Assembly: GCA_020445145.1 (NCBI GenBank)
Contig: JAGRHC010000021.1
Span: 70,990-119,840, forward strand
Length of the DNA stretch: 48,851 bases
Origin: Alphaproteobacteria bacterium
GTDB lineage: Bacteria > Pseudomonadota > Alphaproteobacteria > Micavibrionales > Micavibrionaceae
Reading direction: 5' to 3'
Shown here: positions 14,556 to 23,289 of the stretch, piece after piece
Layout: every line of letters begins with the position of its first letter
Numbering within the stretch: position 1 is the first letter of the stretch
The notes under the pieces: generated by a model
Told to the model about the DNA's origin: nothing
Databases searched by the model: none
Seen by the model: the letters and a program-made list of their open reading frames with translations, nothing else
Made by a program: the position numbers and the translations under genes

Positions 14556-15320
14556 TTATTTGCCGGATTTGGGGCTGTCTTTTTTGCCGTCTCCCCATTC
14601 TAACCCGAAACCGAAGGCGCGGTCCATTTCCTGGTGGCCGGGGAAGTATTCTGTGCGGTTGGTCAATTTTATGCCACCGCGGACGCTCTCGAGTTCGGCG
14701 ATGGCGCAGAGGGCCAACGCATCGTCGTGAGCGCTTAGAGTAACGTAGAGGTCGTTTTCGCCGGGGACGTCGACGACGATCTGCGGTTTGATCATCGACC
14801 AGCGGGGAGCCCCTTCGTAGATGTAGATATAGACCAAAAGGCGTTTGATGTCGTTCCAGCGGGCACCGTTGACCAGAAGATATTCGTCGTGGCCGTCTGC
14901 GTCGCCTGTTCTTTCGTCGCCGGAAAGTTTGATGAAGGGGGCTTTTTCAAGGTCACCGAATTTTTCGCCGAAAGCCTGAATGGAGCCGCGGGTGCCGTCT
15001 TTGAGTTCGTAGAGGCAGCCGATGTCTAGATCGACGCCGACTTTACGGACTTTTTTGAACCATTTGTTGAAAAATCCGCTTTCCTGCATGGTGATGTTGT
15101 CCCATGCAACACCGATAAGGATTTGTTCGAAGCCTGATTTTCCGGGGTTTATGGCGATGCTTTGGCCGGGTTCGGCGAGGAATTCGCAGTTGTCCGGGTG
15201 GTCGCTGGCTTCTCGGTAGCCTGCGGCACCTAGAGACGTGCCGTGGCCGGAAAACTCAACACGGCTGCGCGATGCTTCTTCCAATGATTCAATTGATGTT
15301 TTTTTGCTGTCTTTTGACAT
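14556..15320 (-). CDS. TerA-like / TerD-fold protein
   Basis: The 254-residue product has the block KVGVDLDIGCLYELKDGT followed by SIQAFGEKFG and PFIKLSGDERTGD, diagnostic of TerA and related TerD-fold proteins, then the strand YLLVNGARWNDIKRLLVYIYIYEG and the IVVDVPGENDLYVTLS core. A ~60-residue N-terminal extension is rich in Ser/Glu. It starts the two-gene ter-like operon and is divergent from the metal transporter operon, with about 128 bases between the two starts. GGCGGGA lies just before its ATG. Confidence 0.82.
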   Translation of the reverse strand: MSKDSKKTSIESLEEASRSRVEFSGHGTSLGAAGYREASDHPDNCEFLAEPGQSIAINPGKSGFEQILIGVAWDNITMQESGFFNKWFKKVRKVGVDLDIGCLYELKDGTRGSIQAFGEKFGDLEKAPFIKLSGDERTGDADGHDEYLLVNGARWNDIKRLLVYIYIYEGAPRWSMIKPQIVVDVPGENDLYVTLSAHDDALALCAIAELESVRGGIKLTNRTEYFPGHQEMDRAFGFGLEWGDGKKDSPKSGK

Positions 15321-15402
15321 TTTCCCGCCTCGTCTTTGGGGTCTGGTCTCTTTGTAGGACTTTACTCCGGCCTTTGCTTAAAATCAAATGGGGAAACGTA
15401 CT

Positions 15403-15429
15403 TGCTATAATTTTTAGCCTAGGCTAAAA
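15403..15429 (+). promoter_or_regulatory. sit operon promoter with MntR-like operator
   Basis: An extended -10 element TGCTATAAT (15403-15411) is followed at once by the perfect 18-bp palindrome TTTTAGCCTAGGCTAAAA (15412-15429), placing the operator on the expected transcription start. It precedes a Mn/Zn/Fe ABC transporter whose operon ends in a DtxR/MntR-family repressor, so metal-dependent repression by that regulator is the simplest reading. A further GGCTAA half-site follows at 15441. Confidence 0.65.
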
Positions 15430-15448
15430 TTTTAGTATGAGGCTAAGA

Positions 15449-16357
15449 ATGGATCGGATGCGGAATTTCTTTTTATTTTGGTTGGTTTTGCTGGGCAGTG
15501 CGGTGCTTTTTGCCGGAAGCGTTTATGCGGAAGGGAAGCGGATCAAGGCGGTGACGACATTTACGGTGATTGCCGATATGGCGCGGCATGTTGCCGGGGA
15601 TGCGGCGGATGTGGAGTCGATTACCAAGCCGGGAGCGGAGATTCACGATTATCAGCCGACGCCCAAGGATATTGTCCGGGCGCAGGGGGCGGATGTTATT
15701 TTCTGGAACGGGATGAATCTGGAGCGCTGGTTTACGCGGTTTTTGCAGGATGTTGACGGGGTGCCGAATGTCGTTTTGAGCGACGGGGTTGCGCCGATGT
15801 CGATTTATGAGGGGCCTTATTCGGGGTTGCCGAACCCGCATGCGTGGATGTCGCCGAAGAATGCTCTGGTTTATGTCGAGAATATCCGGAAGGCTTTTGT
15901 CGATGTCGATCCGGCGCATGCAGAGACTTATAACCGGAATGCGGCGGCATATTCGCAGGAGATTATGGATTTGCAGAATCGGCTTGAGCGTGAGCTTGCG
16001 GCGGTTCCGGAGGATCAGCGGTGGTTGGTGACGAGCGAGGGGGCGTTTAGTTATCTGGCGCGGGATCTGGGGATGAGGGAGGTCTATTTGTGGCCGATTA
16101 ATGCCGATCAGCAGGGGACGCCGCAGCAGGTGCGTCATGTGATTGATGTTGTGCGGGAGAACAAGATCCCTGTGGTGTTTAGCGAGAGTACGATTTCGGA
16201 TCGTCCGGCGCGGCAGGTGGCTTCGGAGACGGGTGCGCGTTATGGCGGGGTTTTGTATGTGGATTCGCTCAGTGCGGCGGGCGGGCCGGTGCCGAGTTAT
16301 CTTGATTTGTTAAGCGTGACGACGGGGACGATTGTGAAGGGGTTTCAGGATGAGTAG
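15449..16357 (+). CDS. sitA: metal ABC transporter, periplasmic binding protein (SitA/ZnuA class)
   Basis: With the ATG at 15449 (GAGG six bases upstream; ATGs at 15437 and 15458 also in frame) the protein is 302 residues with a signal peptide cleaved after about Ala27 (SVYA). It is a cluster A-I binding protein: metal ligands appear as His66 (IHDYQP), His131 (NPHAWMSP), Glu197 (TSEGAF) and Asp272 (YVDSLS). The His/His/Glu/Asp set and the SESTISDRPA block are those of manganese/iron SitA-MntC proteins rather than ZnuA, which has a His-rich loop. It delivers metal to SitCD. The stop overlaps the sitB start by 8 bases. Confidence 0.92.
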   Translation: MDRMRNFFLFWLVLLGSAVLFAGSVYAEGKRIKAVTTFTVIADMARHVAGDAADVESITKPGAEIHDYQPTPKDIVRAQGADVIFWNGMNLERWFTRFLQDVDGVPNVVLSDGVAPMSIYEGPYSGLPNPHAWMSPKNALVYVENIRKAFVDVDPAHAETYNRNAAAYSQEIMDLQNRLERELAAVPEDQRWLVTSEGAFSYLARDLGMREVYLWPINADQQGTPQQVRHVIDVVRENKIPVVFSESTISDRPARQVASETGARYGGVLYVDSLSAAGGPVPSYLDLLSVTTGTIVKGFQDE

Positions 16358-17228
16358 TCATCAGCCGGTTGTTGTTTTGGAGAATGTCGGGGTGACGTAT
16401 CCGAACGGGCATGTGGCTCTGGAGGGGGTCAGTGTTTCTTTGGCGCCGGGGAAGATTTATGGGCTGGTCGGGGTGAACGGGGCCGGGAAGTCGACTTTGT
16501 TCAAGAGTATTATGGGGTTTGTGAAGCCGACGAGCGGGCAGGTCTTGATTGAAGGGAAAGGCGTGTGGGAGGCTCTGCGGTCTAATCTGGTGTCTTATGT
16601 GCCGCAGACCGAGGATGTGGACTGGAATTTTCCGGTTCTGGTCGAGGATGTTGTGATGATGGGGCGCTACGGGCATATGGGGTTTTTGCGACGTCCGAAG
16701 GCGGCGGATAAGGCGGCGGCGGCGGAGGCTTTGGCGCGGGTGGGGATGGAGAAATATTCCAAGCGGCAGATTGGAGAGCTGAGCGGGGGGCAGAAGAAGC
16801 GGGTGTTTGTGGCGCGGGCTTTGGCGCAAGGGGGGGAGATTATCTTGTTGGACGAGCCGTTTACCGGGGTGGATATCAAGACGGAAGAGTCTTTGATTAC
16901 TTTGTTCCGGGCGCTGGTGGCGGAGGGGCGTTTGATCCTTGTTTCGACGCATGATCTGGGGAGTGTGCCCTATTTTTGTGATGAGGTGGTTTTGATTAAC
17001 CGAACGCTGCTGGCGTGCGGGCCGGTGGAGACGACCTTTACGCAGGAGAATTTGATCCGGGCGTTTGGCGGGATGCTGCGGCACCACAGGATGGCGGGGG
17101 ATGACCTGCATGATGATACGGATGCGCGGCGGCTGACGGTTTTGAGCGATGATGAGCGGCCTTTGGTTTTGTATGGAGAAGCCGGGGGTGAGAAAATTGT
17201 AACGGGCGCGAAGGACGGCAAGCCATGA
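16350..17228 (+). CDS. sitB: metal ABC transporter ATPase (SitB class)
   Basis: The 292-residue ABC ATPase has Walker A GVNGAGKST, Q-loop YVPQTEDVDWNFPV, signature LSGGQKKR, Walker B IILLDEPFTGVD and the switch His in STHDLG. The QTEDVDWNFPV stretch is characteristic of Mn/Zn/Fe transporter ATPases. It powers import through SitC and SitD at the inner membrane. It overlaps sitA upstream and shares ATGA with sitC downstream, so the operon is tightly coupled. Confidence 0.94.
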   Translation: MSSHQPVVVLENVGVTYPNGHVALEGVSVSLAPGKIYGLVGVNGAGKSTLFKSIMGFVKPTSGQVLIEGKGVWEALRSNLVSYVPQTEDVDWNFPVLVEDVVMMGRYGHMGFLRRPKAADKAAAAEALARVGMEKYSKRQIGELSGGQKKRVFVARALAQGGEIILLDEPFTGVDIKTEESLITLFRALVAEGRLILVSTHDLGSVPYFCDEVVLINRTLLACGPVETTFTQENLIRAFGGMLRHHRMAGDDLHDDTDARRLTVLSDDERPLVLYGEAGGEKIVTGAKDGKP

Positions 17229-18070
17229 TGGAGATGCTGCTTGAGCCGTTTTCTTATGTTTACATGCAAAAGGCGATTGCGGTGTGCGGGCTGGTTGGCG
17301 GGGTGAGCGCGTTTTTGTCGGCTTATCTGGTGCTGAAGGGCTGGTCTTTGATGGGGGATGCGTTGTCGCACTCGATTGTGCCAGGGGTGGCGATTGCTTA
17401 TATGCTGGGGTTTCCGTATGCGGCGGGGGCGTTTTTTGCCGGGGTACTGGCGGCGCTGAGTATGGCTATGGTGAAGAAGGCCAGCGGTTTGCGCGAGGAT
17501 ACGGTGATTGGCCTTGTGTTTACGACGTTTTTTGCGGTCGGGCTGCTGCTGGTGTCGATTAACCCGACGGCGGTGAATATTCAGGCGATTATCCTTGGGA
17601 ACATCCTTGCGATCAGTGATAGCGATATATTCCAGGTGGCGCTTATTTCGGGGATTAGCCTGTTTGTATTGCTACTTAAATGGAAGGATCTGGCGGCTGT
17701 GTTTTTTGATGAGAACCATGCGCGCAGTGTCGGGTTGAAGGTCGATTTTTTGAAGATCCTGTTTTTTACGCTGCTCAGCGCGACGACGGTGGCGGCTTTG
17801 CAGACGGTGGGGGCTTGTCTTGTGATTGCGATGGTGGTGACGCCGGGGGCGAGCGCTTATTTGCTGACCGACCGGTTCGGGCGGATGATCGTGATCGCGG
17901 TGGTTCTGGGGAGTGTGACCTCGGCGCTGGGGGCGTATTTGAGCTTTTTTGTGAATGCGTCGACGGGTGGGTTGATTGTGACGATGCAGACGCTGATTTT
18001 TCTCGGGGTGTTTTTGTTTGCGCCAAAGCATGGTGTTTTGCGGGCGCGGTGGCGCAGGAGGGCGGCGTAG
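17225..18070 (+). CDS. sitC: metal ABC transporter permease (SitC class)
   Basis: This 281-residue ABC-3 family permease has about eight membrane segments, the YLVLKGWSLMGDALSHSIVPG motif near the N-terminus that is typical of ZnuB/MntB/SitC, and the GLVFTTFFAVGLLLVS and VTPGASAYLLTDRF segments. It forms the transmembrane channel together with SitD. The start overlaps the sitB stop (ATGA) and its TAG is followed directly by the sitD ATG. Confidence 0.93.
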   Translation: MMEMLLEPFSYVYMQKAIAVCGLVGGVSAFLSAYLVLKGWSLMGDALSHSIVPGVAIAYMLGFPYAAGAFFAGVLAALSMAMVKKASGLREDTVIGLVFTTFFAVGLLLVSINPTAVNIQAIILGNILAISDSDIFQVALISGISLFVLLLKWKDLAAVFFDENHARSVGLKVDFLKILFFTLLSATTVAALQTVGACLVIAMVVTPGASAYLLTDRFGRMIVIAVVLGSVTSALGAYLSFFVNASTGGLIVTMQTLIFLGVFLFAPKHGVLRARWRRRAA

Positions 18071-18910
18071 ATGGATTTTTTGCTTGAGCCGCTCAGTCAC
18101 GAGTTTATGCAGCGGGCGTTGGCGGTTTCGCTCCTGATCGGGGTGGTGTGCGCGATTTTTTCCTGTTTTCTGGTGCTGAAGGGCTGGTCTTTGATGGGGG
18201 ATGCGGTCTCTCATGCGGTGCTGCCGGGGCTGGCGGTGGCGTATGTGGCGGGGGTTCCTCTGTTGGTTGGCGCGTTTTGCGCGGGGCTGTTTTGTGCGCT
18301 GGCGACGGGGTTTTTGAAGGAGAACAGCCGGGTGAAGGAAGATGCGGTAATGGGGATCGTGTTTTCGGGAATGTTTGCGTTTGGCCTGGTGCTGCTGACC
18401 AAGATTCATACGGATGTGCATTTGATGCATGTTTTGTTTGGCGATGTGCTTGGGGTTTCGCGGGCGGATTTGCTGGAGACCGCTGTCATTGCCGGGTTTT
18501 GCAGTCTGGTGATGTTGGCCAAAAGGCGGGATTTGATGCTTTATTGTTTCGATCCGGCGCATGCGAGCGTGGTGGGGCTGCCGGTGAGGGTGTTGCATTT
18601 CGGGTTGCTGGTTTTGCTGGCGCTGACGGTTGTTGCGGCGTTGAAGGCGGCAGGGATTATTCTGGTGATTGCGATGCTGGTGGCGCCGGGGGCGATTGGT
18701 TTTCTGGTGGCGCGCTCGTTTGACAGGATGTTGATTGTGGCGGTCTCGGCGTCGGTGTTTTCGTGTCTGGCGGGGACGGTGTTGAGTTATCATCTGGATG
18801 CGGCGACGGCGCCGCTCATCGTGGTGATTCAGGCGGGTTTGTTTGGGCTGGCGCTTGCGGCGCGGCAGGTGCTGCTTGTGGTTTTACGCAGGAAAGCGGG
18901 GGCAATATGA
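18071..18910 (+). CDS. sitD: metal ABC transporter permease (SitD class)
   Basis: The 279-residue product is a paralogue of the preceding permease, with the same LVLKGWSLMGDAVSHAVLPG block near the N-terminus and VAPGAIGFLVARSFDR near the C-terminus. Two different permeases in one operon is the SitABCD arrangement, rather than the homodimer of ZnuB. It starts immediately after the sitC stop and its own TGA overlaps the ATG of the regulator gene. Confidence 0.92.
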   Translation: MDFLLEPLSHEFMQRALAVSLLIGVVCAIFSCFLVLKGWSLMGDAVSHAVLPGLAVAYVAGVPLLVGAFCAGLFCALATGFLKENSRVKEDAVMGIVFSGMFAFGLVLLTKIHTDVHLMHVLFGDVLGVSRADLLETAVIAGFCSLVMLAKRRDLMLYCFDPAHASVVGLPVRVLHFGLLVLLALTVVAALKAAGIILVIAMLVAPGAIGFLVARSFDRMLIVAVSASVFSCLAGTVLSYHLDAATAPLIVVIQAGLFGLALAARQVLLVVLRRKAGAI

Positions 18911-19323
18911 CGAAGCTGGTGGATGCGAAGACGCAGGCGTCGTGGTTTTCGCGGGTGCGGGAAGCGCATCAGAGCGAGACAGCGGAGGATTATGTAGAGC
19001 TGATTGCCGATCTGATTGCGGTTCAGCAGGAAGCGCGCTTAAGCGATATTGCGCAGAGGCTGGGGGTTCGTCACGCCAGCGCGAGTAAGGTTCTGGCACG
19101 ACTGGCGGCGGAAGGGTATGTGGAGAGTTTGCCTTATCGTTCGATTTTTTTGACCGAGAAGGGGGCGGCTTTGGCGGCGCGGTGTAAGGCGCGGCATAAA
19201 ATTGTACTGGAGTTTTTGATCCGGCTCGGGGTGTCGCCGGAGACAGCGGAGTATGATGCGGAGGGGATCGAGCATCATATCAGCGCGGAGACGCTGGCGA
19301 TTTTTAAGAGGTTTCGGGGGTAG
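18907..19323 (+). CDS. mntR: MntR-like DtxR-family metalloregulator
   Basis: The 138-residue protein has the DtxR winged helix (ETAEDYVELIADLIAVQQEARLSDIAQRLGVRHASASKVLARLAAEGYV) and a dimerisation/metal domain with RHKIVLEFL and DAEGIEHHIS, which supply the His, Glu, Glu and His positions used by MntR. It lacks the third SH3-like domain of DtxR, as MntR does. Its start overlaps the sitD stop (ATGA). As the last gene of the transporter operon it would report on and repress the same promoter through the palindrome at 15412-15429. Confidence 0.88.
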   Translation: MTKLVDAKTQASWFSRVREAHQSETAEDYVELIADLIAVQQEARLSDIAQRLGVRHASASKVLARLAAEGYVESLPYRSIFLTEKGAALAARCKARHKIVLEFLIRLGVSPETAEYDAEGIEHHISAETLAIFKRFRG

Positions 19324-19346
19324 GTTGAAAGGAGATGCGAAAAGTT

Positions 19347-19374
19347 TTGCAACTTCGGGTATTTTTGCTATAAG
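19347..19374 (+). promoter_or_regulatory. sigma-70-like promoter upstream of the 19407 gene
   Basis: TTGCAA (19347-19352) and TATAAG (19369-19374) are 16 bases apart, and the -10 is extended (TGCTATAAG). The downstream gene starts at 19407 with an AGGAG-type ribosome site. Confidence 0.5.
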
Positions 19375-19406
19375 AGGGGCGTTCACATAATAATAGGAGT
19401 GGTGAG

Positions 19407-20054
19407 ATGAGTTGGTGGAAGAAAGTGCTTGGTGGTGCAGAGCCGTCTGTTGATGATCTGGATAAGGGGGATCCTGAAAATCCACTTGGGCAGCTTGATC
19501 GTTTGCAAAGTTATGTTGTACATGGGCATTATAAATCGGCCCAATCTGGCAAATTATCTCAGCATTTTTGTAGTATTTTTGAGGGTTCTGCGGCAGAAGC
19601 AGATCCTCGAGGCAGTTTGGCAGGCAAATTTGGATCTATTGCTCAAGGTTTTTCTTCGCAAGAAATTTTGCCGATGGCTGCGTGGATGTCTAAAAACCAT
19701 ACTTTTCGGGCTTCTGTGCGGAATGCGGGCGGCAGTGATGCAAGTGAAATTTTGGAAGGCTTGGCGAGTATGGCAACACTATGTCCAGAGGAAGAAAAAA
19801 TAAGATTATATTATGATTTGGAGTCGGCAGGCCTTTTGGAAGAACTGATGAGTAAACCTGTTACCGCGCTTTCTGTTGCCGGATTTTTAAGAGCTACTTT
19901 TGAGAATGTCGAAACGGATCGCGTTATGGCTGTTCTTACGCGTTCTCCTGCTTGGCATAAAGTGAATAAAGATGGTGAGTTAGGCCGTTGGTTGAGTACC
20001 AAGGATATGGATCGGTTGTTGCCTGCCTTGGATTTAAAGCCGGATGATGTCTAA
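19407..20054 (+). CDS. hypothetical protein
   Basis: The 215-residue soluble protein starts at an ATG preceded by AGGAGTGGTGAG and its own promoter. It begins MSWWKKVLGG and is largely helical by appearance, with SQEILPMAAWMSKNHTFRASV and a C-terminal TKDMDRLLPALDLKPDDV. No signal peptide, membrane segment or known motif is seen. Base composition is AT-richer than the surrounding genes, so it may be accessory. Function unknown. Confidence 0.65.
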   Translation: MSWWKKVLGGAEPSVDDLDKGDPENPLGQLDRLQSYVVHGHYKSAQSGKLSQHFCSIFEGSAAEADPRGSLAGKFGSIAQGFSSQEILPMAAWMSKNHTFRASVRNAGGSDASEILEGLASMATLCPEEEKIRLYYDLESAGLLEELMSKPVTALSVAGFLRATFENVETDRVMAVLTRSPAWHKVNKDGELGRWLSTKDMDRLLPALDLKPDDV

Positions 20055-20074
20055 TTTTTAGATTTTAATCAGGC

Positions 20075-20650
20075 TTAAAGTTTTTCCAGCGTGATGTTTT
20101 CGTTGGTGTAGACGCAGATGTCGGCGGCGATTTTCAGGGATTTGCGGGCGATGTCTTCGGCGGTGAGGTCTTTTTGGTCGTAGAGGGCGCGGGCGGCGGC
20201 GAGGGCGTAGTTGCCGCCGGAGCCGATGCCGATGATGCCGTCTTGCGGCTCGACGACGTCGCCGGTGCCGGTCAGAATTAAAGATGTTTCCTTGTCACAG
20301 ACAGCCATGAGGGCTTCGAGGCGGCGCAGGTATTTGTCGGTGCGCCAGTCTTTGGCCAGTTCGACACACGCGCGGGTGAGCTGGCCGGGATGCGCGTCGA
20401 GTTTGGCTTCGAGGCGCTCGAAGAGGGTGAAGGCGTCGGCGGTGGCGCCGGCGAAGCCTGCGATGATCTGGTTGTCGCGGCCAAGGCGGCGGACTTTGCG
20501 GGCGTTGTTCTTGAGGACGGTGGCGCCCATCGAGACTTGTCCGTCTCCGGCGATAACGACGTCGCCTCCTTTGCGGATCGATAGAATCGTCGTGCCGCGC
20601 CAGTTTTGGGCTTTTGCATAGTCGTATGATGGATCGTACATGGGACTCAT
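20075..20650 (-). CDS. hslV: ATP-dependent protease peptidase subunit HslV
   Basis: The 191-residue protein matches Hsl[27 protein letters not shown], with the catalytic N-terminal Thr exposed after removal of a 19-residue propeptide, and [28 protein letters not shown]. Alphaproteobacterial HslV commonly has such a longer leader than the one-residue leader of E. coli. HslV forms the double hexameric threonine protease that works with the HslU unfoldase. Its partner hslU lies about 25 kb away, on the same strand, instead of next to it. It is divergent from rpe. Confidence 0.95.
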   Translation of the reverse strand: MSPMYDPSYDYAKAQNWRGTTILSIRKGGDVVIAGDGQVSMGATVLKNNARKVRRLGRDNQIIAGFAGATADAFTLFERLEAKLDAHPGQLTRACVELAKDWRTDKYLRRLEALMAVCDKETSLILTGTGDVVEPQDGIIGIGSGGNYALAAARALYDQKDLTAEDIARKSLKIAADICVYTNENITLEKL

Positions 20651-20803
20651 ATGCCTTGCGAGGGATGGGGCGTCAAGGGTTTTTGCGAAAAGCCTGTGGA
20701 TATTTCTGTGTACATCTGGTAAATTTGGTTTAGATTCAATAGCGAATCATTTTTCTTCGGCCGTTTTTGGCTTTTCCTTTTTAACACATTACAGGTTTTT
20801 TTG

Positions 20804-21469
20804 ATGCGTAAGACTTCGCCTATACGGATTGCACCTTCGATTCTTTCTGCGGATTTCGCCAAGCTTGGGACGGAAGTGGTGGCGATCGACAAGGCCGGGG
20901 CGGATTATATCCATATTGATGTTATGGACGGGCATTTTGTTCCGAATCTGACGTTCGGGGCGCCGGTGGTGAAGTCTTTGCGGAAATGTTCGCGCAAGCC
21001 GTTTGACGTGCATTTGATGATTACGCCGGTTGATCCTTTGATCGGGGATTTTGTGGCGGCGGGGGCCGATATTATTACGGCGCATGTGGAGGCCGGGCCG
21101 CATTTGCACCGGACGTTGCAGACGATCAAGGCGGCCGGGGTGAAGGCCGGGGTTTCGCTTAATCCGCATACGCCGATTTCCTCGATCCAGCATGTGATGG
21201 ACATGGTTGATCTGATTTTGATCATGACGGTCAATCCGGGGTTTGGCGGGCAAAGCTTTATTCCGTTGCTGGATAAGATTGCGGACGCGCGGAAGATGAT
21301 TAAGGCTGAGGGGCGGCAGATTGATCTGCAGGTTGATGGCGGGATTACGCCGGAGACGGCGCCGAAGGTTATTGCTGCCGGGGCGGATGTTCTGGTGGCG
21401 GGGACGGCTGTGTTTAAGGACGGGCCGGAGAAATATGCAGATAATATCAAGGCTTTGAGAGGAAAGTAA
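20804..21469 (+). CDS. rpe: ribulose-phosphate 3-epimerase
   Basis: The 221-residue TIM-barrel protein shows [33 protein letters not shown] with metal-binding His and catalytic Asp, [25 protein letters not shown] and [13 protein letters not shown] with the second catalytic Asp. It interconverts ribulose 5-phosphate and xylulose 5-phosphate in the pentose phosphate pathway. AGG lies nine bases before the ATG at 20804. The heparinase-like gene follows after 11 bases. Confidence 0.95.
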   Translation: MRKTSPIRIAPSILSADFAKLGTEVVAIDKAGADYIHIDVMDGHFVPNLTFGAPVVKSLRKCSRKPFDVHLMITPVDPLIGDFVAAGADIITAHVEAGPHLHRTLQTIKAAGVKAGVSLNPHTPISSIQHVMDMVDLILIMTVNPGFGGQSFIPLLDKIADARKMIKAEGRQIDLQVDGGITPETAPKVIAAGADVLVAGTAVFKDGPEKYADNIKALRGK

Positions 21470-21480
21470 GGGGAAAGAAA

Positions 21481-23100
21481 ATGGCAGCGATTGCTCTTCT
21501 CGATCAGATTAAATATCAAGCCGGGCGCCTGGCGCATATTGGCGGGATTTATCCGGAGCGTATTCCGGATCGCCTGAATGTGCGGCCTGTGGACCCGTGG
21601 CGCGGGGATGCAGAGAAGGGGGCTTCTCTTTGCACCGCAGCGGGGGCGAGCGAGCAGGACGGACCGGTCTGGTTTGAACAGTGGTGGGAGCCGGAAGATG
21701 CGGATGCGGTCTGGCTGGATCATATGCACGGATTTCAGTGGTTGCGCGATTTGCGGATGATGGGCGGCGCGCTGGCGCGGGCGCAAGGGCGGTTGATGAT
21801 CCAGAACTGGATCGAGACTTATCCGAACCCGGATAAAACGGCGTGGCAGAGCGATCTTACAGGCCAGCGTCTGTCGATGTGGATTTCGCATTATGAGTAT
21901 TTCTGCGCCGGGGCGGATGAATATTTCGAAGATTTGTTTTTTGCTTCGTTGATCCGGCAGGCGCGGCATTTGCAGGCGAGCCTTGGCAGTGTGCGGGAGG
22001 TGAAATCCCTGCAGGCGATCAAGGGTTTGATTTATGCCGGCGTGGCTCTGGAAGGGCATGCACATTGGGTATCTCAGGGTTTGCGGGCGCTCGAGAAGGA
22101 TCTGGCGCGGCAGATTTTGACGGATGGCGGGCATATTTCCCGTAGTCCGGAGAAATTGCTGGAGGCGTTGCAGGCCTCTTTGGATATTCAGGCGGCTTTG
22201 GCGGCTGGGGATGCGGATGTTCCTTGCTTCTTACGCGATTCGATTATGCGGATGGCGACGGCTGTGCGGTTTTTCCGTTATGGCGACCGGAAGTTCGGGG
22301 TTTTTCACGGAGCGCAGGAAGGCAGCGCCTCCGAGATTGATACGGTTCTGGCGCAGGCCGGAGCGCGCGGGCGGATTCCGCAGAGTTTACCCTGCACAGG
22401 GTTTGAGCGGATGTCTTTGGGGCGTAGCCTTGTGATGCTGGATACGGGCCGGGCGCCGGAGTATCCGTTTGATGCGGACGCACATGCTTCGCCTTTGGGG
22501 TTTGAGTTTTGCTATGGCAAGGAGCGGGTTCTGGTGTCCTGCGGCGCGCATCCGACGTCTGCGCCGTGGAATGCGGCTTTGCGCTCGACAGCGGCGCATA
22601 ATACGGCTTGTATTGATCAGCGCGATGCGTGCGAGATCCGCAAGGACGGGCATTTCGGGCGGAAAGTTACGCGGATGGCACTGGACCGGCAGGAGAGCGC
22701 TGAGGCTATCCTGGTAGAGGCGGCGCATAACGGGTATATGCCGCTGAACGGGATTTTGCATACGCGGAAGCTTTATCTTGGCGATGAAGGGAATGATCTG
22801 CGCGGGGAGGACGATTTTGCCAGCGCCGCGCCTCTGGTCCGTTCTGTGGAGATTGCTTTGCGATTCCATTTGCATCCGGATGTTTCGGTGTCTTTGATCA
22901 ATAATAACACCGAGGCGCTTTTGCGGATTCCGGGCGGGGTTGGCTGGCGGTTCCATTTCGGGCACGGGGCGCTTTTGCTGGAGGATAGTATTTATCTCGG
23001 CTCCGGGATTACGCCGCGTAAGACCAAGCAACTTGTGATTTACGGGCAGATGAGCGGGGAGTTTTCCTGCGTGAAGTGGTCCCTCAAGCGCGAAGGCTAG
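21481..23100 (+). CDS. heparinase II/III-family protein
   Basis: The 539-residue protein has the N-terminal all-helical barrel (WLRDLRMMGG, WISHYEYFCAGADEYFEDLF) and the C-terminal beta-rich heparinase II/III-like domain (RSLVMLDTGRAP, HASPLGFEFCYGKERVLVSCGAH, STAAHNTACIDQ). It has no signal peptide. In several alphaproteobacteria such a gene follows rpe in a conserved cluster and is cytosolic with unknown substrate, so heparin cleavage should not be assumed. The start is backed by GGGGAAAGAAA. The hairpin repeat copy 2 begins directly after its TAG. Confidence 0.88.
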   Translation: MAAIALLDQIKYQAGRLAHIGGIYPERIPDRLNVRPVDPWRGDAEKGASLCTAAGASEQDGPVWFEQWWEPEDADAVWLDHMHGFQWLRDLRMMGGALARAQGRLMIQNWIETYPNPDKTAWQSDLTGQRLSMWISHYEYFCAGADEYFEDLFFASLIRQARHLQASLGSVREVKSLQAIKGLIYAGVALEGHAHWVSQGLRALEKDLARQILTDGGHISRSPEKLLEALQASLDIQAALAAGDADVPCFLRDSIMRMATAVRFFRYGDRKFGVFHGAQEGSASEIDTVLAQAGARGRIPQSLPCTGFERMSLGRSLVMLDTGRAPEYPFDADAHASPLGFEFCYGKERVLVSCGAHPTSAPWNAALRSTAAHNTACIDQRDACEIRKDGHFGRKVTRMALDRQESAEAILVEAAHNGYMPLNGILHTRKLYLGDEGNDLRGEDDFASAAPLVRSVEIALRFHLHPDVSVSLINNNTEALLRIPGGVGWRFHFGHGALLLEDSIYLGSGITPRKTKQLVIYGQMSGEFSCVKWSLKREG

Positions 23101-23219
23101 CAAGCTTCGATAAATGGGCTGCAAATAATGCTTTTCTGTGCTTCCGGTCCTCACGTACTTTTGTACGCTGCGGTCCGGTTCTCGAAAAGCATCATCTTGG
23201 CCTCATTTCTCTTTGCTTG
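23101..23219. repeat. long-hairpin intergenic repeat, copy 2
   Basis: About 119 bp, starting right after the TAG of the heparinase-like gene. It shares ATAAATGGGCTGCAAAT with copy 1. The outer arms CAAGC...AAATG pair with CATTT...GCTTG; inner arms ATGCTTTTC and GAAAAGCAT are perfectly complementary but differ in sequence from the equivalent arms of copies 1 and 3. The two direct (T)CCGGTnCTC motifs and a perfect central CGTAC-TTTT-GTACG hairpin are present. Confidence 0.82.
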
Positions 23220-23289
23220 TCTTTAAGGCTAACTCCTTTGTTGATGCATGCGGTTTTTGCGCATAATGTGGGTTTATGGGAGAAAGCGT

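Noticed and set aside
20651..20803. Heat-shock (sigma-32) promoter for hslV
   Set aside because: CTTGAC and CCCCAT occur in the upstream region but their spacing is far too short for a sigma-32 promoter.
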